NCBI GenBank assembly: GCA_964017185.1
Contig: OZ024871.1
Location: forward strand, 66,096,866 to 66,160,865
DNA from: Rugalucina vietnamica
Lineage: Eukaryota; Mollusca; Bivalvia; Lucinida; Lucinidae
Length of the DNA stretch: 64,000 nt
Direction of reading: 5' to 3'
Positions within the stretch are counted from its first letter, which is position 1; each line of letters begins with the position of its first letter. This document shows positions 44,401 to 58,800 of the stretch, piece after piece. The position numbers were made by a program, and so were the translations under genes. The notes beneath the pieces are model-generated. The model was not told the origin of the DNA. It did not search any database and worked only from the letters and a program-made list of their open reading frames with translations.

Positions 44401-46814
44401 TTGAGAAAGTAAAATACACCCAACAGAAAGAACTACTTCGGATCCTTCAATCTGAGAAAGCTTAGGCTGATCTGCTTCGTTGATTTCGAAATATATAACA
44501 TTAAAGGACTGTACGTTCGAATTTCAGTTATAGGAACTACTGCCCCCAATTGTCAACATTACGAAAACTTGCCCATGCAATATACAGTGATTTTTTAAGT
44601 TGTAATTAACGAAAATTTTTGATATTTTTTCTTATTTTTGCTCCAAAACATAGATTGTGGGTACTCGTTAGAACCGCCTCGGCGAGGCAGTTCTAACGAG
44701 TACCCACAATCTATGTTTTGGAGCAAAAATAAGAAAAATAGGTATACCCCTGCAAACCCCAGTTTTACTATATAAAAGTGGGGGTTTAAGGGGGTATTTA
44801 TTGCACGGACATGTTTTCATGATGAATAAGAGGTATTGCAAGAAGTAAAAGCCACCTTTGTTGTACCCAATGATAGGTACACTCGTTCATATTTTCCTCA
44901 ATTATGAAGAGAACAATACGGACGAGGCTCTTGAAAAAATTCCAAACGTGTATTTTATCCATACTTTAGATATAGAGATAAATATTCTATGTAAAACTGT
45001 CTTCACTGTCTTCGTTCTTTTTGATTTATGTCTTGGTGTTTAAACATTTTTGTGCTGTTGGCGTCTTATGTATGTTTTCATATTTTGAGTTAAGGTAACT
45101 GAGTGGCCGCCTATTGGGAAACTAGCTGCTCATTCCGCTTACGATATGTTTTCATGGTATAAGTACCTGATTGTTAGTTAGGTTTTTCCCATCTCGGTTT
45201 TTGGAGTGGGAAACTTTTTCTAATTGCGCCTTTTCCTGATCTTTGCCTACTTGTACCTTTTCATTCTCCTTTCCTAACAATGCTCCACATAAAGTTTAGC
45301 TTTGATTGGCCCAGCCATTTTAGAGAATAAAGATTAAAACTGAATTCTTTTAAGAGCAGTGAAGACATTAATGAGAAAGGGTATGGGCCATACGTTGATG
45401 TTTGAATATTATGGTAATTGCGCCTTTTCCTGATCTTTGCCTACTTGTACCTTTTCACGTCAATTATTCGGAGACACCATACGTGATTGAAAACAACCCA
45501 CGCAGATGAAATCAATAAGCAAAAATTGTTATTAAGCACCTACCTTTCAACTGTTTGCATACATGTACGAACCCGTTCATTACAGGAAGTGGTCATAACA
45601 GCTATTCTGGTATATGTATTATCCGGACAATGTCTTTTTTACACAAGTACACTGAAAAAAAGTTATAGGAGACCACTTTTTCAAACTCATTTTTAATTTA
45701 TAAGCCATGTTCAAAATTGAATGAATTTTTGCCTAAAGACGTGTCTTTCAAGTAAGTAAAGTTGCAAAGTGTTCAGAAATAATTTTCTTTCACTAAACGC
45801 GTTTTTCGTGAAAAAGTGCAAAAATCAATGTTTTGGGAAAAAAATGGTTAAAGCGCAAATTTTATTGAAATGAGGAACGGGTGTCCTCAAAGGGGCCATT
45901 CCAGTTTGGAAAAACATCAGACATTCGAATTTTCTCAACTTGTTGATTTTTACGCATTTTTAAAAAATCGCAATTTTCGATTTTTTTGGAAAAATCAACA
46001 GTGTGCCTCTTAAACATTTTAATCCCTGTTAAATTCCCTTTATGAGGCATTGGAATGAGAATATACCTCGAAAGAGCTGTATTATATGAATTTCAAGGAC
46101 AAACAGGTCACGACTGCCGCACACTTCCGGTTTCAATGCCAAATTTCAACGACCAAAATGACAAAATCCTAGGACGATTTTTAAAATTTTCAAAATCTAT
46201 CAGAGTCAAGTATTTAACATAAATGATCGCTGAATATTTCAATGCCATGCTGCTGCTAATGATGCAACTAGAGAAGAACAAAGTTTGTTTGTATGCCAAT
46301 TGCATACAAAAAGCTGAATTACTGTTATTCATGTTGCTGTCTTCTTGCATTTACAAAACTGAAACGAAAATTCTTATCGCAGCAACACATTTACCATGAT
46401 TTTATCATACACCATAGCAGTCAATAACACTTTCAAATAAATTAGATTGTAAAGCACAACGTCGTAATATGACATTTAATTTGGTGTTAATAAAGTGTGA
46501 TTTTTGAAATTATTTGTGAAATGAGGGTACCTTTCCTCATGCTTCGTCTGTGTGAAAAGTATCACACATTTTTTAATGCAGAAACTCACAGAGCCACTGT
46601 TAGACATTGGTTTATTCATGTGATCATGAATTGTAACTTCCAAAACTAAAAGGAAAAACTATAATGCGGCCTCTTATAACTTTTTTCAGTGTAGTCATAA
46701 TTGTGATACGAGTTATGCGATCAAACCATGAGCCGCATCACTCAAATATAATGTACTTTCAAAACCATAAAAAAAAACTTGAAATGTAATAACCACTCTT
46801 TCGTTTTTCTTACT

Positions 46815-46869
<55 letters not shown>

Positions 46870-49800
46870 ATAACTCGACGTACTAAGCTTTCATATTATT
46901 TTTCTCATTTCTAGATAGTTTCAAACCAGACCAGTTCGAAGGTAAGCCTGATTTACTCTAATGCTGGGTTGTACTATCCTCAATTAATCTAAGCCTTTCA
47001 AATTAAACTACTAGCTGAGCCAAACATAAAACGCACGGTTATGGCATTTTTTCACATTTTAATGTAATGTGAGAATGGTCTACCAGACATATTCTGGTAA
47101 TCGCAAATAAATAGATTGGGTACAAAAGTTTTGGTTTTCAGAGCATGCATTACTGAGCTCGAATCTGATTGGTCAAATGTTTATTTTGGTGGCATGCGCC
47201 ATCTGAGAGATTGGGGAAGTCAGTTTTCGTCCAGTAATATTCGATGAGGTAATTGCAAAATGTTTTCCATGTGTACCCATACTTTAAAACCAAAGTTTCT
47301 ATCATTAAAAAAATAGCGTTTACTATTGAGCATTCCATTGAACACTATAGAAAATGGAATCGTTGAAAAATTCTAAATTCTTTAGTGAAACCATTGTGAA
47401 GATATGCTCATTCCGCCATTCAGCGGTGTTAGAAAACACAAAAGCGCTCAATTGTTGGATCAGGAGCGTCTGTAACAAATGAGCCGCCTCATGGGAAAAC
47501 CAACAATCTGCATAGGCGAAAACAAAAACGCAGATCAGCTTTGCGGTAACCGCGAAGCTGATCAGCGCCTTGGTTTTCGCTACTCGGATAGTACAATTCC
47601 TTTTCTACTTAAATCCAAAATTTCAAGCTTCTAGCTCTTTTCTGTGCTTGTACAGGCCAGTTTGTGTCGGACCTGTTCGGAAACCACATTGTTGATTTTC
47701 CCACGAGGCGGCTCAAATGTTAAAGCGTGAGTAAACTTGAATGGTTTTGGGTGAAAATGAGTCTTCAACGCAGCTCATAACTGAGCAAAATTGATTTTTT
47801 GCCAGCATTACGAAAACTTGCCCATGCAATATACAGAGATTCTTTTTCAGCTGTAAAAAATGAAAATTTCACCAGAAAAATTTTGCTATTTTTTCTTATT
47901 TTTGTTTAAAACATAGATTGTGGGTACACGTTAGAACCGCCTCGCCGAGGCGGTTCTAACGAGTACCCACAATCTATGTTTTGGAGCAAAAATAAGAAAA
48001 ATAGGTATACCCCTGCATACCCCAGTTTTACTATATAAAAGTGGGGTATGAGGGGGTATTTATTTCACGGACATGTTTTCCTGATGGTAAAATTGTCGAT
48101 TATCTAAAATTGAGCAGAGGTAATCATGAAAATCAACATGAATTTCTAGGGTACGAATAGACGTCACATGTCGCGTTCTTGAAAAACACAATGACGTCGC
48201 GTCAGATGTTCGTTACAAGAAAAGATTGGTCGGTATCATAGCATCGCGGCTACAGTGCGTTCTAATGCGTGTTTTCACATGTGCTTTAATTGTAATTTGT
48301 AGCGACAGCTACGAGCATTAAAGTACGCGTCAATATAGCAACACCAGCCACGTATGTTTATGCGAGACTGTGATCAAACACCTCGCAAGATGCCTTGTTC
48401 AAATAGACGGGCTGGCCCTGTGAACATAACGTAACGTAATGTAAAAACGACTAAAACGTCAAAATGTTACATTTTTTTAAGATCACGGAAAATCAACACA
48501 GTTTTGTTGATAGTGAACGCAGAATCATTATATATATCACATGAAAGATTGGTTTAGGAACTTTAACGGCATGCAAATCAAAACCTAAAAAGATGTAGTC
48601 TGACATGAAAATTATGATACGGAACAAACGACGTATGGAATTTTATCTAAAAAATCGGTAGTGTTACATTTTCTAAGATCAGGAAGATTTTATGTTTTAA
48701 TTATTTTCAATTTCTCAATCGAATTTATTTTCATACAGCGTGAATGCGCATTTACGGAACTAAACGTCCATAGAAAAATTTAGGAAACTATTTCTGTAGT
48801 ATTTTTATAATACAAACAAGACACTACCTATAACTTTTCACACTGAACCTGACATTTTCGGACCTCCTGAACAAGATGCGGTTGTATCTTTAATATTTCG
48901 TCTTCTGGCTTCAGCTTTTGGCGGGCTTTCTATCAACAAAGTCACTGCAAATGTGTGTCGTTTCGGTGCACAAACACTTACGATTGCGATTTTCTGATCG
49001 TTTTCGTCGAAAATAACGGCTAATTTTGTAACGCCTGACATGACGTTATTAGCCTTTTTTGATCATTCATTCGCGGTGTATTCAGTAATATGTCACAAGA
49101 CATATCAAACTTGCACATGATCTAAAAGCTGGTTTCAAGATCTTTATTTTGATGTATTTTGCATACCGCTACTTCAAAAAATGATGACATGACGACATTT
49201 TAGCACCAAGAAAGTGAAAAACTCGCAAATTTTGCCTGAACATCTGACGCGACGTCAATGCATTTTTTATTTGCCAAGACCCTGCCTCTGAATGATTAAT
49301 TTCTTGTGAGGCATAACAAAGAATGTTATACCCAAGATGTTGTGGGATGTGTCGCTGGAAAACATGTCCGTGCAATATATACCCCCTTAAACCCCATTTT
49401 TATATAGCAAACTGTGGTTCGCAGGGGTATACCTAATTTTCTTTGATCCAAAAATACTTTGTGGTTACTCGTTAGAACCGCCTCGCCGGGGCGGTTTTAA
49501 GGTGTACCCACAATGTTTGATTTGAGCTAAAATGTTTAAAATTTTGCGGTTTTAAGGTGTACCCACAATGTTTGATTTGAGCTAAAATGTTTAAAATTTT
49601 TCCAACGAAATTTCTAATTTTTTAAGCTGAAAAAATTCTCTGTATATTGCATAGGCAAGTTTTCGTAATCTAATGTAGTGGAGTCAATTTTATTTGATAA
49701 CGTTCCGGTTTATAACATTACAAATAAACCGGTGTTGCGTTATAAGTTTGGCTCAGTCATGTACACACAATATTGGCGGCCCCCGTGGCCGAGCGGTTAA

Positions 49801-52800
49801 GAGCGCTGTTTCTTAATCAATCGATTATCTCACCGCTGTGTCTGGTGTGGGTTCGAGCCCAGCTCTGGCCACATGTGAGACACGCCAAGTTCTGCTTGCG
49901 GGTGTGCCAGGTGGTTTTTCTCGGGGTTCTTCCGTTTTCGCCCCACCTACCAATTAGCCCGTCTCATATGAGCTGAAATAATCTTGAAAGGGACATAAAA
50001 CTGAATTTAAAAAAAATGTACACACAATATCAACATAACCAAAGGCAATGGGGTTTGACAGCGACTTGCTCAAGGGCAACAATCTACGTCATACTGTTTG
50101 ATATTCCGATGACGTAATTATGAAGTTGTTTTCTCCAAATTCGACAAATAGAAATTAAAACTGAGATCCTTTAAGAGCAGTGAACACATTAATGAGAAAG
50201 GGGATGGGCCATACCGCGGTTTCGACTATTTAAGTCTCGTCAGTGACCCTTTAGATTTGGCAAAATGGAGCCAAAGAGAATAACTGAAATTTAGCAACTT
50301 TCAACAGGGTAGTCGAAACAAAGACTAGTTCTTTTTCTAAATGGGACCATATATATTAAACATATACTGATCAAAATAAGTTTATTCCTACTATATTATT
50401 GTCGGTTATTTTTATATGTTGGGGATATTTCTTAATTTGTGTTATGTAGCAAATGAGAAACACATCAAAGAAGAGGTTTACGGCAAAAGTTTACTTAAAA
50501 ATTGGCTTGACGTCGTTTAACGTCATTTATCCATATTTATACCATTCAAGTGCCCACGTTTTTAGTGCAATCACATTTATCCAAACTTGCTTTAAAACAT
50601 TTGTTTGGTGTCAGTGAAGCAGGAATACGCTCAAACTTTTGCAATTTGTTTCATTAGACACTCGTGAGAGACTACGTTATTCTGACGTTTATTTGCCTTA
50701 TTTTTCAATGTGCCCCTACACGTTCAAAACTTCTCAAATTAGAAACTTTCTTTCTGAATGACTCTTCTCTGTATCAAGAGATTCTGCTTATGACAAAAAT
50801 TTCGTCTGTACAATTTTGGATAGTCTACTGAATAAGAAAACCGTGCATAATTTTGCGTGACTGACGTTCGTTTACGCTGAAATGAAATCAAATCTCAATC
50901 ACTGCATTTTAAAAGAGACCTAATCGAAATTGTTATAGAGGTGTTAAAATCACAAACTGACGTTCTCAGTAAAGAACAAAGACGTCTTTACTTTTAACGT
51001 CAGCTGTGACGTTTTAGTCACGTTATGCGGAAATCAGTGTTTTTCGCTAGCTTAATCCAATATTTTCACTGTTTAATGATTCAAATGACCAAAGCGAATA
51101 CAAAATGATTTTATCGCTGACCTAAACAAAAATGATTTCTAGCCTCGGTTCTAAACCGAAATGATGACCTTTTCAGTCACTACCACTTGACGTCATTTGT
51201 AACGCGTACACACATTTATTTGCACCAAATTTCAAGCGGAACTAAACCTTTGACATGTACTCATGTGTCTTTAATATAGAGATGAAATTTTTAAGCGTAA
51301 ATGCCGATCTAATGCTTGCTGAAAAGTCTTGCTTTTTCAGCAGCTTCATCTGTGATTTTTCATAGTGACCCCTACTTGGAACCAGGGCCAATGGGTCCCA
51401 CCTCGGCCTATCGTTTGCCGTTATCTTTGTGTAACAATGATCCAGAGGGTTGAAATTAACTTTCTGAGAGGAAGAATCTGCTCCAGGTGTGTAATACCTC
51501 ACAATATTTTAAAAACATTATAGTAGGAATAAACTTATTTTGATCAGTATAGGTAAGAAAAAGAAACTTAACCGATATTAAAATTTCTGATTTCTCAGAA
51601 TGTCCTCGCCGATCTCAAAGGACCAAAAAGAAAATATAACCTGCACTATGGATGATGTACAAAAACACTTTAATCGTTGATTTTATCAAATGCTAATGTT
51701 ACGTCTACACCGGGCCACGTTCTCACCACGTCCTTACTACGTCCTAAAAAAATAAGGACGTAGTGAGGACGTGGTACGGTCTTGTACGACATGGTAGGAA
51801 CGTAGTAAGGACGTACCGAGGTCTTGATGGACGCGGAGGTCTTGGTCAAATTTTGAACATGCTCAAAAGAAACGTGGCGAGGACGGGGTGGGATTAGAAC
51901 GCAGTAAGGACGTAGTAAGGACGTGGTAAGGACGTAGTAGGAACTTGTAGGACGTAGAAAGAACGTGGCACAAACGTAGTGCGGTATTCGTGGACGAGAT
52001 GCAAATTTGTTGCAGACCATCAAGACCTCGCTACGATTCTACTACGTCCTCTCTACGTCCTCGCTACGTCCATCAAGTTCTCGACAAGACCATACCACGC
52101 TTCTTGTACGTCCTTACCGCGTCCTAGAAGACTGCACTGCGTTCTTATCACGTCCTAGCGGTTCCTAACACGTCCTTAGTAGGTTTTTATCACGTTCACA
52201 CCAGGTTCGAACTACGTCCTCCACGTTTTATTAATTTTGTTTTCACTGTCCCGTACCCTCAAGCAATTGCTTTCGCTTTTATTTAAATCATATCGGAATC
52301 GAAACATGAACAGAGAAGTACTCTTGCAACTTGCTCTCCTTCAAGGACATCATGCCTTACTTGGTGCACAGGCACAGAGAAATAGGAGGACAAGATCTTG
52401 TTGGGTGCGCCCTTGGCTGTCAGCTGAAAGAAGGCTTCAGTATGTGCATTTCGACCGACTACTAGCGGAGTTGAGGATAACATATACGACTGATTAATAT
52501 ATTTACAGTTAGAACGTGCTGGAAACGTAGTTCGCGCGTGGTATGAACTGCTTGGTCTTTGTGAGGACGTAGCAAGGACGTGCTTGGTCTTTGTGAGGAC
52601 GTAGCAATGACGTAGTGGAAACAGGATGAACTTAGTGAGCGCGTATTGAGGACGTAGTGGAAACGTGAAGGACGTAGTAAGGACGTGGTGCGGACGTAAT
52701 AAGGACGTGGCGGGGGCGTAGTAAGGACGTAGTGGGAACTTAGAAATCCGAAATTGTTTCATTTTGACCCCGTCCTCGCCACGTTCTGGAATTTTTAGAA

Positions 52801-55800
52801 CGTTGTAAGGACGTGGTGAGAACGTGGTCCAGTGTAGACGTAACATTACACTGGACCACATGTTTTCAAACCAACTCCTTGTGCTGATTAACACCTACCC
52901 ACCCACAGACAAGGCCGAAGCAATATGTCCTTCCAAATTTTCTAAAGTTGGGGCGAAATTCAAAATCCTCCATTTAGTCCCTTGAGGAAAGAAAATTCAT
53001 GTGATAACTATGAAAACATCCATTTGTCAACCATGGATACATTTAATTATAATGCAACAGCCCTACATATCGGCCCAATAAAGGAGGAGCTCATAAATAG
53101 AAGCTTTATTTGGTTACTGGCCGAATAAAGGCCATCTCTACAACGCGTTGCAATTTAGTTTAACGCAACAAAAAGAAGCGCGCCAGTGACGTCAACTTTT
53201 GTGACGTCAATCTCCGTCATTGTTATGCAACATCTATGTAGATTAAACATTGGACAATAAAAACAAATACATTATCAACAAAATTTACTGCTATGTTGGC
53301 GAATTTCGAGGAGTCGTTCTGCGGAGTGATTGCTGAGCTGTTGACTAAATAAACAAAATGGCGGAAAGCAAATCTCCTCACATCGGGTGAGTTTTTTCGC
53401 GAAATTTGTCGGCTTTCGTTGCATTATAAAGTGAATAACTACCCCGAGACCAAAAATAAACCGATTTATCAAGCTCGGACCGTAAGCAGATGAAAGGACT
53501 CGCTACAAGCTCACCCTTTCATCTGCTTACTATTCCTCAGGTGATCAATCGGTTTATGTTTGGTCACGGGGTAGTTATTTACTATATGTACAACTGTATC
53601 TATCTTTTCAGAACTCCCCCCAGATGCCATCGGTAAGACTATGCTTTATCTATATATACAAGGGGTTTATCCTTCAAGCCAATATGCTCGGGATTTGTAC
53701 CGGTTATTGTCAATTTAGCCAGGTGATTCATTGTTTTCTTCATAAAATGAAAAACATGTAAGAACTTAGGTCAGCAATGTACGTTTTTGAAGTGCAGTCT
53801 CTAGATACATATTAAAATATCAAAATCACATTAACAAATCTTTGAAAATGTTTGAGAAGCGTTCAGCGAAGATGTTCAAAGCTCATAAAAGCACGCGCCT
53901 CATCCACAAGAAAATAAACTAGCGGTACATTTGGTTGATTGGTCGACACACTTGTGATTTTGAGCAAACTGCTAAAGGTGAGTACACATGTTGGTCTTAA
54001 ATGATTTATACATTACATGTTGGTCTTAAATGATTTATACATTCAAGAAATAACATGTCATTTTGCTTTGGAGGAAGAACAGTAAGTAAACATGTTAAGT
54101 ATAAGAATAAAATGTTGGGGTGGTGTGAATGCAAAGCACAAAATCATGGGTTGTGAGATTTTTCAAAAACATGAAACTGTTAAAATTTCATTAAAATTGA
54201 GATTGGTTCGTTATATGGAATCTTTTAACATGCAATACCATAATTAATATGTATAACTGCATATACGAAAACTTTCGTTAAATTGTTACTGCAGATCTAC
54301 TCAGGCAAGTGCGAAGAGCAATAGGTTTTATAAGCATTACTTATTTGTACGATTAATAGTGCAAGTATAGGCCGACTTCTGCTCATTCGCATGTGCTTTT
54401 TCCTATTGTCATGTTGGCCATCTTCTTTCTTTTAGGTAATTTATATATTAAGAACAGAGTATACGGCTTTCATTTTTGTATTAAAACACACAAAAAAAAA
54501 ACAATTCAACTTAATTTCAAACCACACTAAACCAGTCGCCGGTTGAATAGACTTATTTTCTACTAAACAACAGGCAAATTTCAATGAGAACAATCTTTTT
54601 CTTAACTGAGCATATTATTGGCTCCGGGACGTTTCGCGCAAAAACCAGTTCCTCTCGGGACGGTTCGCGCAAAATATTTTTTTCGAACAGGACGTTTCCT
54701 CCCGGGACGGTTCGCGCATTTTTCCAAAAATTGATTTCAAGGTTTTATTTATCAAAATTCATCAATTAAATGCAATGTGTATGTAAAACTAATTATGGAC
54801 CTGTTGGAAATATATTTTTATCTTTGATTTTTCTTAGCAATATGTTCTTACTTTTTTCCCAAACTAAGGGGACGATTCACCCACGGGATTGTTCGCGCAA
54901 ATGTATTTTTCAGTGATAATTTCAATGCTTTCTTAAAATGAAGGACCAAAAAACCATATTATTAAAAGATTTATCTTTTATGAAATATTTAAATAATATT
55001 ACACATGGATTTATCAAGCTAGCCATGAAACAATGAACATGTATGTACATATACATAAAATATAGTACCCGTGCATAAAATAACAAGTCGTTGATTTGCT
55101 GTGTTGAAGTTGAAGAGAGGTAATGACTACGAAATTTGCATTTTAATCTCTGTTTCATTCTCGGCCTAAATCACAAAAAAATATGTTTTTTCCGTATGAT
55201 ATCGGTAGTTTGTGATTCCTGGATAAATAAATAAATAAATAAAGGTACAAGTAGGCAAAGATCAGGAAAAGGCGCAATCAGAGAAAGATTCCCACTCCAA
55301 AAAGAGTTTGTTTATGTATGTTTTGTAGGGCGAGAAACACTTTGTTGTTTGTGCCTGAATAAACGATTTTGAATTGTATGGTATTGCTAAAATGAGTGTA
55401 ATGACAACAATGGCAGTAATTATAACGTCGTTAATTTTGAATTGGCCACTTAAGTTGTTTTGTTACAGTATCAAACGAGTAAACAAAATAAGATGTAAAC
55501 GCATATCACCATAATGAGTAAAACAATTTAATTTAATGACGAGAACATCAAACATCTGAAATGTTTATTCTTTAATGATGCCCATAATTTTATATCATAC
55601 GTAAGTGACTTAAAGCTCACATTATGACATTTAACGTCAAATTAAAAAAATCACTACCAACGTCGACTAATGTGTTTGTTTGTGTAACACCCCTGTCAAC
55701 ACATCAAATGTAATTTGTTGGCTCAAAGACACAACACGGCTACCCAGCGGGTTCGATCATGGCCCTCTTTAGTCGAAAATTAAAGACGAACATCCGTATT

Positions 55801-58800
55801 CCCGCATCCACGGTGTAGTCATTCCCCACACGAACCACAACTCAGGACCTGATGTGGTCTTTTGCATATAATGACAAAAATGTGGCACAGTGTTTAATCG
55901 CTTCCCACATTCACTAGCTTAGAGAGAGATTGGAATCATGCTCATTTGCAATGCAAAACACTTACTATACAATGTATATATATTTTATAAAAATGGGTGA
56001 ATCGACCTCTAAATTTGATTTTGAGCGAATCGTCCCAGTTTTTTTTTTGCGCGACCCGTCCCGTTCGATTTTTTGCGCGAATAGTCCCGGTCGAATCGTC
56101 CCAGGGAGGAACTGGTTATTGCGCGAAACGTCCCGTAACCCATATTATGCACCCAGCATACGACATTATTTTCACAAATTGTCTCGGGGAATTTTATTTA
56201 GGATATGAAAAGGCACGTTAGCTGATACGTGTTATATATTTACAGGGGACGTTGCATAATTCTAGCGCTAGCAAGCGCTTCATTACTATCTCGTATGCAA
56301 CTGTGTAGTACAAATAAGTGTTCGCCAGCATTACGTAACATTCCCAGTGGCTGCCTCTCTGAAAGCAACCCACCGTCGCTAAGAAACAAGAAAGATCAAA
56401 ATGGCGTCATCTATATCCCAAGGGTTCGCTTTAAGCAACTCACGCCAGAATTAGGAGGAACCGTTTTATGTTTTAGGATAGCATGAGATCAGTGTTAAGC
56501 TTTTTGGCGAATACATGTATGTCTCTCAGCCACTAAAAAAAGCTCAATTATTTCAGAGTTGAGAGTGTTTGCGATTGCATAAACAATATGAGTACCTGGT
56601 ACAGTGGCAGTCAGATTGCATGTTTACCGTACTAAAACGTCGTGTAATTCACTGTCACCAGAAAAATGTGCTTATACCAACATTTTTTATTTTGGACTAG
56701 CTTTCATGGAACGATTTCGATTCGCAGGAATTTGCGAACTGGTTATATTTATTTGTGGGTCGAATCGGACAATACCCAGTGCATAAATATACAAAATATA
56801 GGGCAAACTTGTAAAACTCTCCGAAACTGTTCTATCAAAACAGCCACGTATCGAAAGTTTTAACATCAAAAACTTGTTTTCTATTGCATCTTCGCCACTC
56901 TAGTTTTGTTATTTACTGGCGTTTGTTATTTCTCTTGAGACTGCACATCAGGATTTTATTCAAAATCAAAAGAAAAAACACTAGTAATCATGCAACTTTC
57001 TTTTTTTTTTTTTCCTGGGCGAGACCAGTACTATAGGAGGTTGTTTTTTTTGTGGGTTTGTTGTTCCGGGAGCACCCGAAGGCTCAACCGGAAGGAGGTT
57101 TTAGGAGAAGCCCGGGATCGAACCTGCGACCCCTGGTTTACAAGGGGAGTGACTAAACCACTGCACCACGGAGGCTTCTTTTTTTTTTTTCCTGGGCGAG
57201 ACCAGTACTATAGGAGGTTGTTTTTTTGTGGGTTTGTTGTTCCGGGAGCACCCGAAGGCTCAACCGGAAGGAGGTTTTAGGAGAAGCCCGGGATCGAACC
57301 TGCGACCCCTGGTTTACAAGGCGAGTGACTTAACCACTGCACCACGGAGGCTTCTTCTGTTCAATTGTCTACCCAATTTCTTCGTTTACATTCAGTGTTT
57401 TCACCACATAACCGGACCCTGCTTACAGCTGGACGACACCAAATTATAGTGGCTTAGAGAATAAACCCCGTGATATAATTCATTGGTAGTGTTAAATTTG
57501 TATTTGTTTAAAGAAACACAATGAGCTTCGTGTTAAAGATGCCTTTTTCCCACAGAGGTGACAATATAAAAAGACGTGTACATTTGAATATTATACCCTT
57601 TTCTATCACTCCTTTGATATTTCTAAGTAAAATATAAAAAGAAACAAGATGCCTGTACTTTTAAAATACTTCCTAATTTTAGCTATTCAGTCTGTAAAAT
57701 GGATAGTCAATTAATTGAATCGGTTGAAGAATACATTCGGTTAAAGATTACTTGTAAATTAGTCTTTATTATTATTATTATTTCGAAGATGTTCTGTGAA
57801 ACGTATCTTAATCAGAATAATTCAAATTCGTTGTTCGTAAAGCCAGATTAATCTAAAATCGATATTGTGGATCATTTATTATGTATAAGGTTGGCACCAA
57901 ACACTATTTTTTAATTAGCTGCAATTAGTTCTCCCGCTAGCCTGTTGGTTATCACTCTGAATTTCTGTGCACGTTGTCCGAGTTCGAAGCTTACTAGTAT
58001 GTAAGTACACCAACAATGTGTGACGGTCTGCTTAAAATTGTTTTACCGTGCACAATTCAAAATGTTTGCGGTCAATATACATCAAGTCCTATTATCTACT
58101 AACTACAATATACTATAAAACTGAAAGTCTATCTGGCTCAGTGACATGCTCTCTGAACTTCTGCCAAAGCAATCACGGTTCAAATCCAGTCAACTTGTTT
58201 ATTTTTTTACATACTATCATATCTATTTTTTTGCGTTTTGATAGTAGTTTGATGACAAAAACAACAATTATAGTCTTGCTTTATAAATTGTTATTGAATA
58301 GACCATAATCATAAGTAGTTGTAAGTGTAAGTGTATTGCTACATTTGGATTTTTCCTTATTATAGAGTGAACACAACCATACATTACATCAGGAAAACTT
58401 GTCCGCGAAATGTATACCCCCTTAAACCCCACTTTTATATAGTAAAACTGGGGTTTGCAGGGGTATACCTATTTTTCTTATTTTTGCTCTAAAACATAGA
58501 TTGTGAGGCGGTTCTAACGTGTACCCACAATCTATGTTTTGAGCAAAAATAAGAAAAAATATCAAAAATTTTCCAGTGAAAATTTTCATTTTCACAACTT
58601 TCATTTTCACAACAATTTTTTTTCTGTATATTGCATGGGCATGTTTTCGTAATGAATAAACGACATTGCTGTAAATTTAAAAAAAAATTCTCTTTGGAAC
58701 AAAAAATATTGTTTTCGCTAATGTTTTACAGACGCATGTCCGTGGCATACGAAGGGTAGCCCGGTAAATCGTGGACTGTGCTTGCTGTATAAAAAAAATA

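Larger units (their letters stand above)
47015..49756. mobile_element. Element D copy 2 with several nested insertions
   Basis: Its ends CTGAGCCAAACATAAAACGC and TTATAAGTTTGGCTCAG match the 614-bp copy at 26793-27406. Here it is 2.7 kb because MITE A5, MITE B8, the 1.06-kb element I and MITE B9 have inserted at sites that are empty in copy 1. Confidence 0.75.

Noticed and set aside
49790-49860. Functional tRNA gene
   Set aside because: It has box A and box B similarity, but the cloverleaf is not closed and the segment is the head of a SINE with a target-site duplication.
56990-57449. Frames of 96 and 73 codons
   Set aside because: They lie within the tandem SINE units and their tRNA-like heads.
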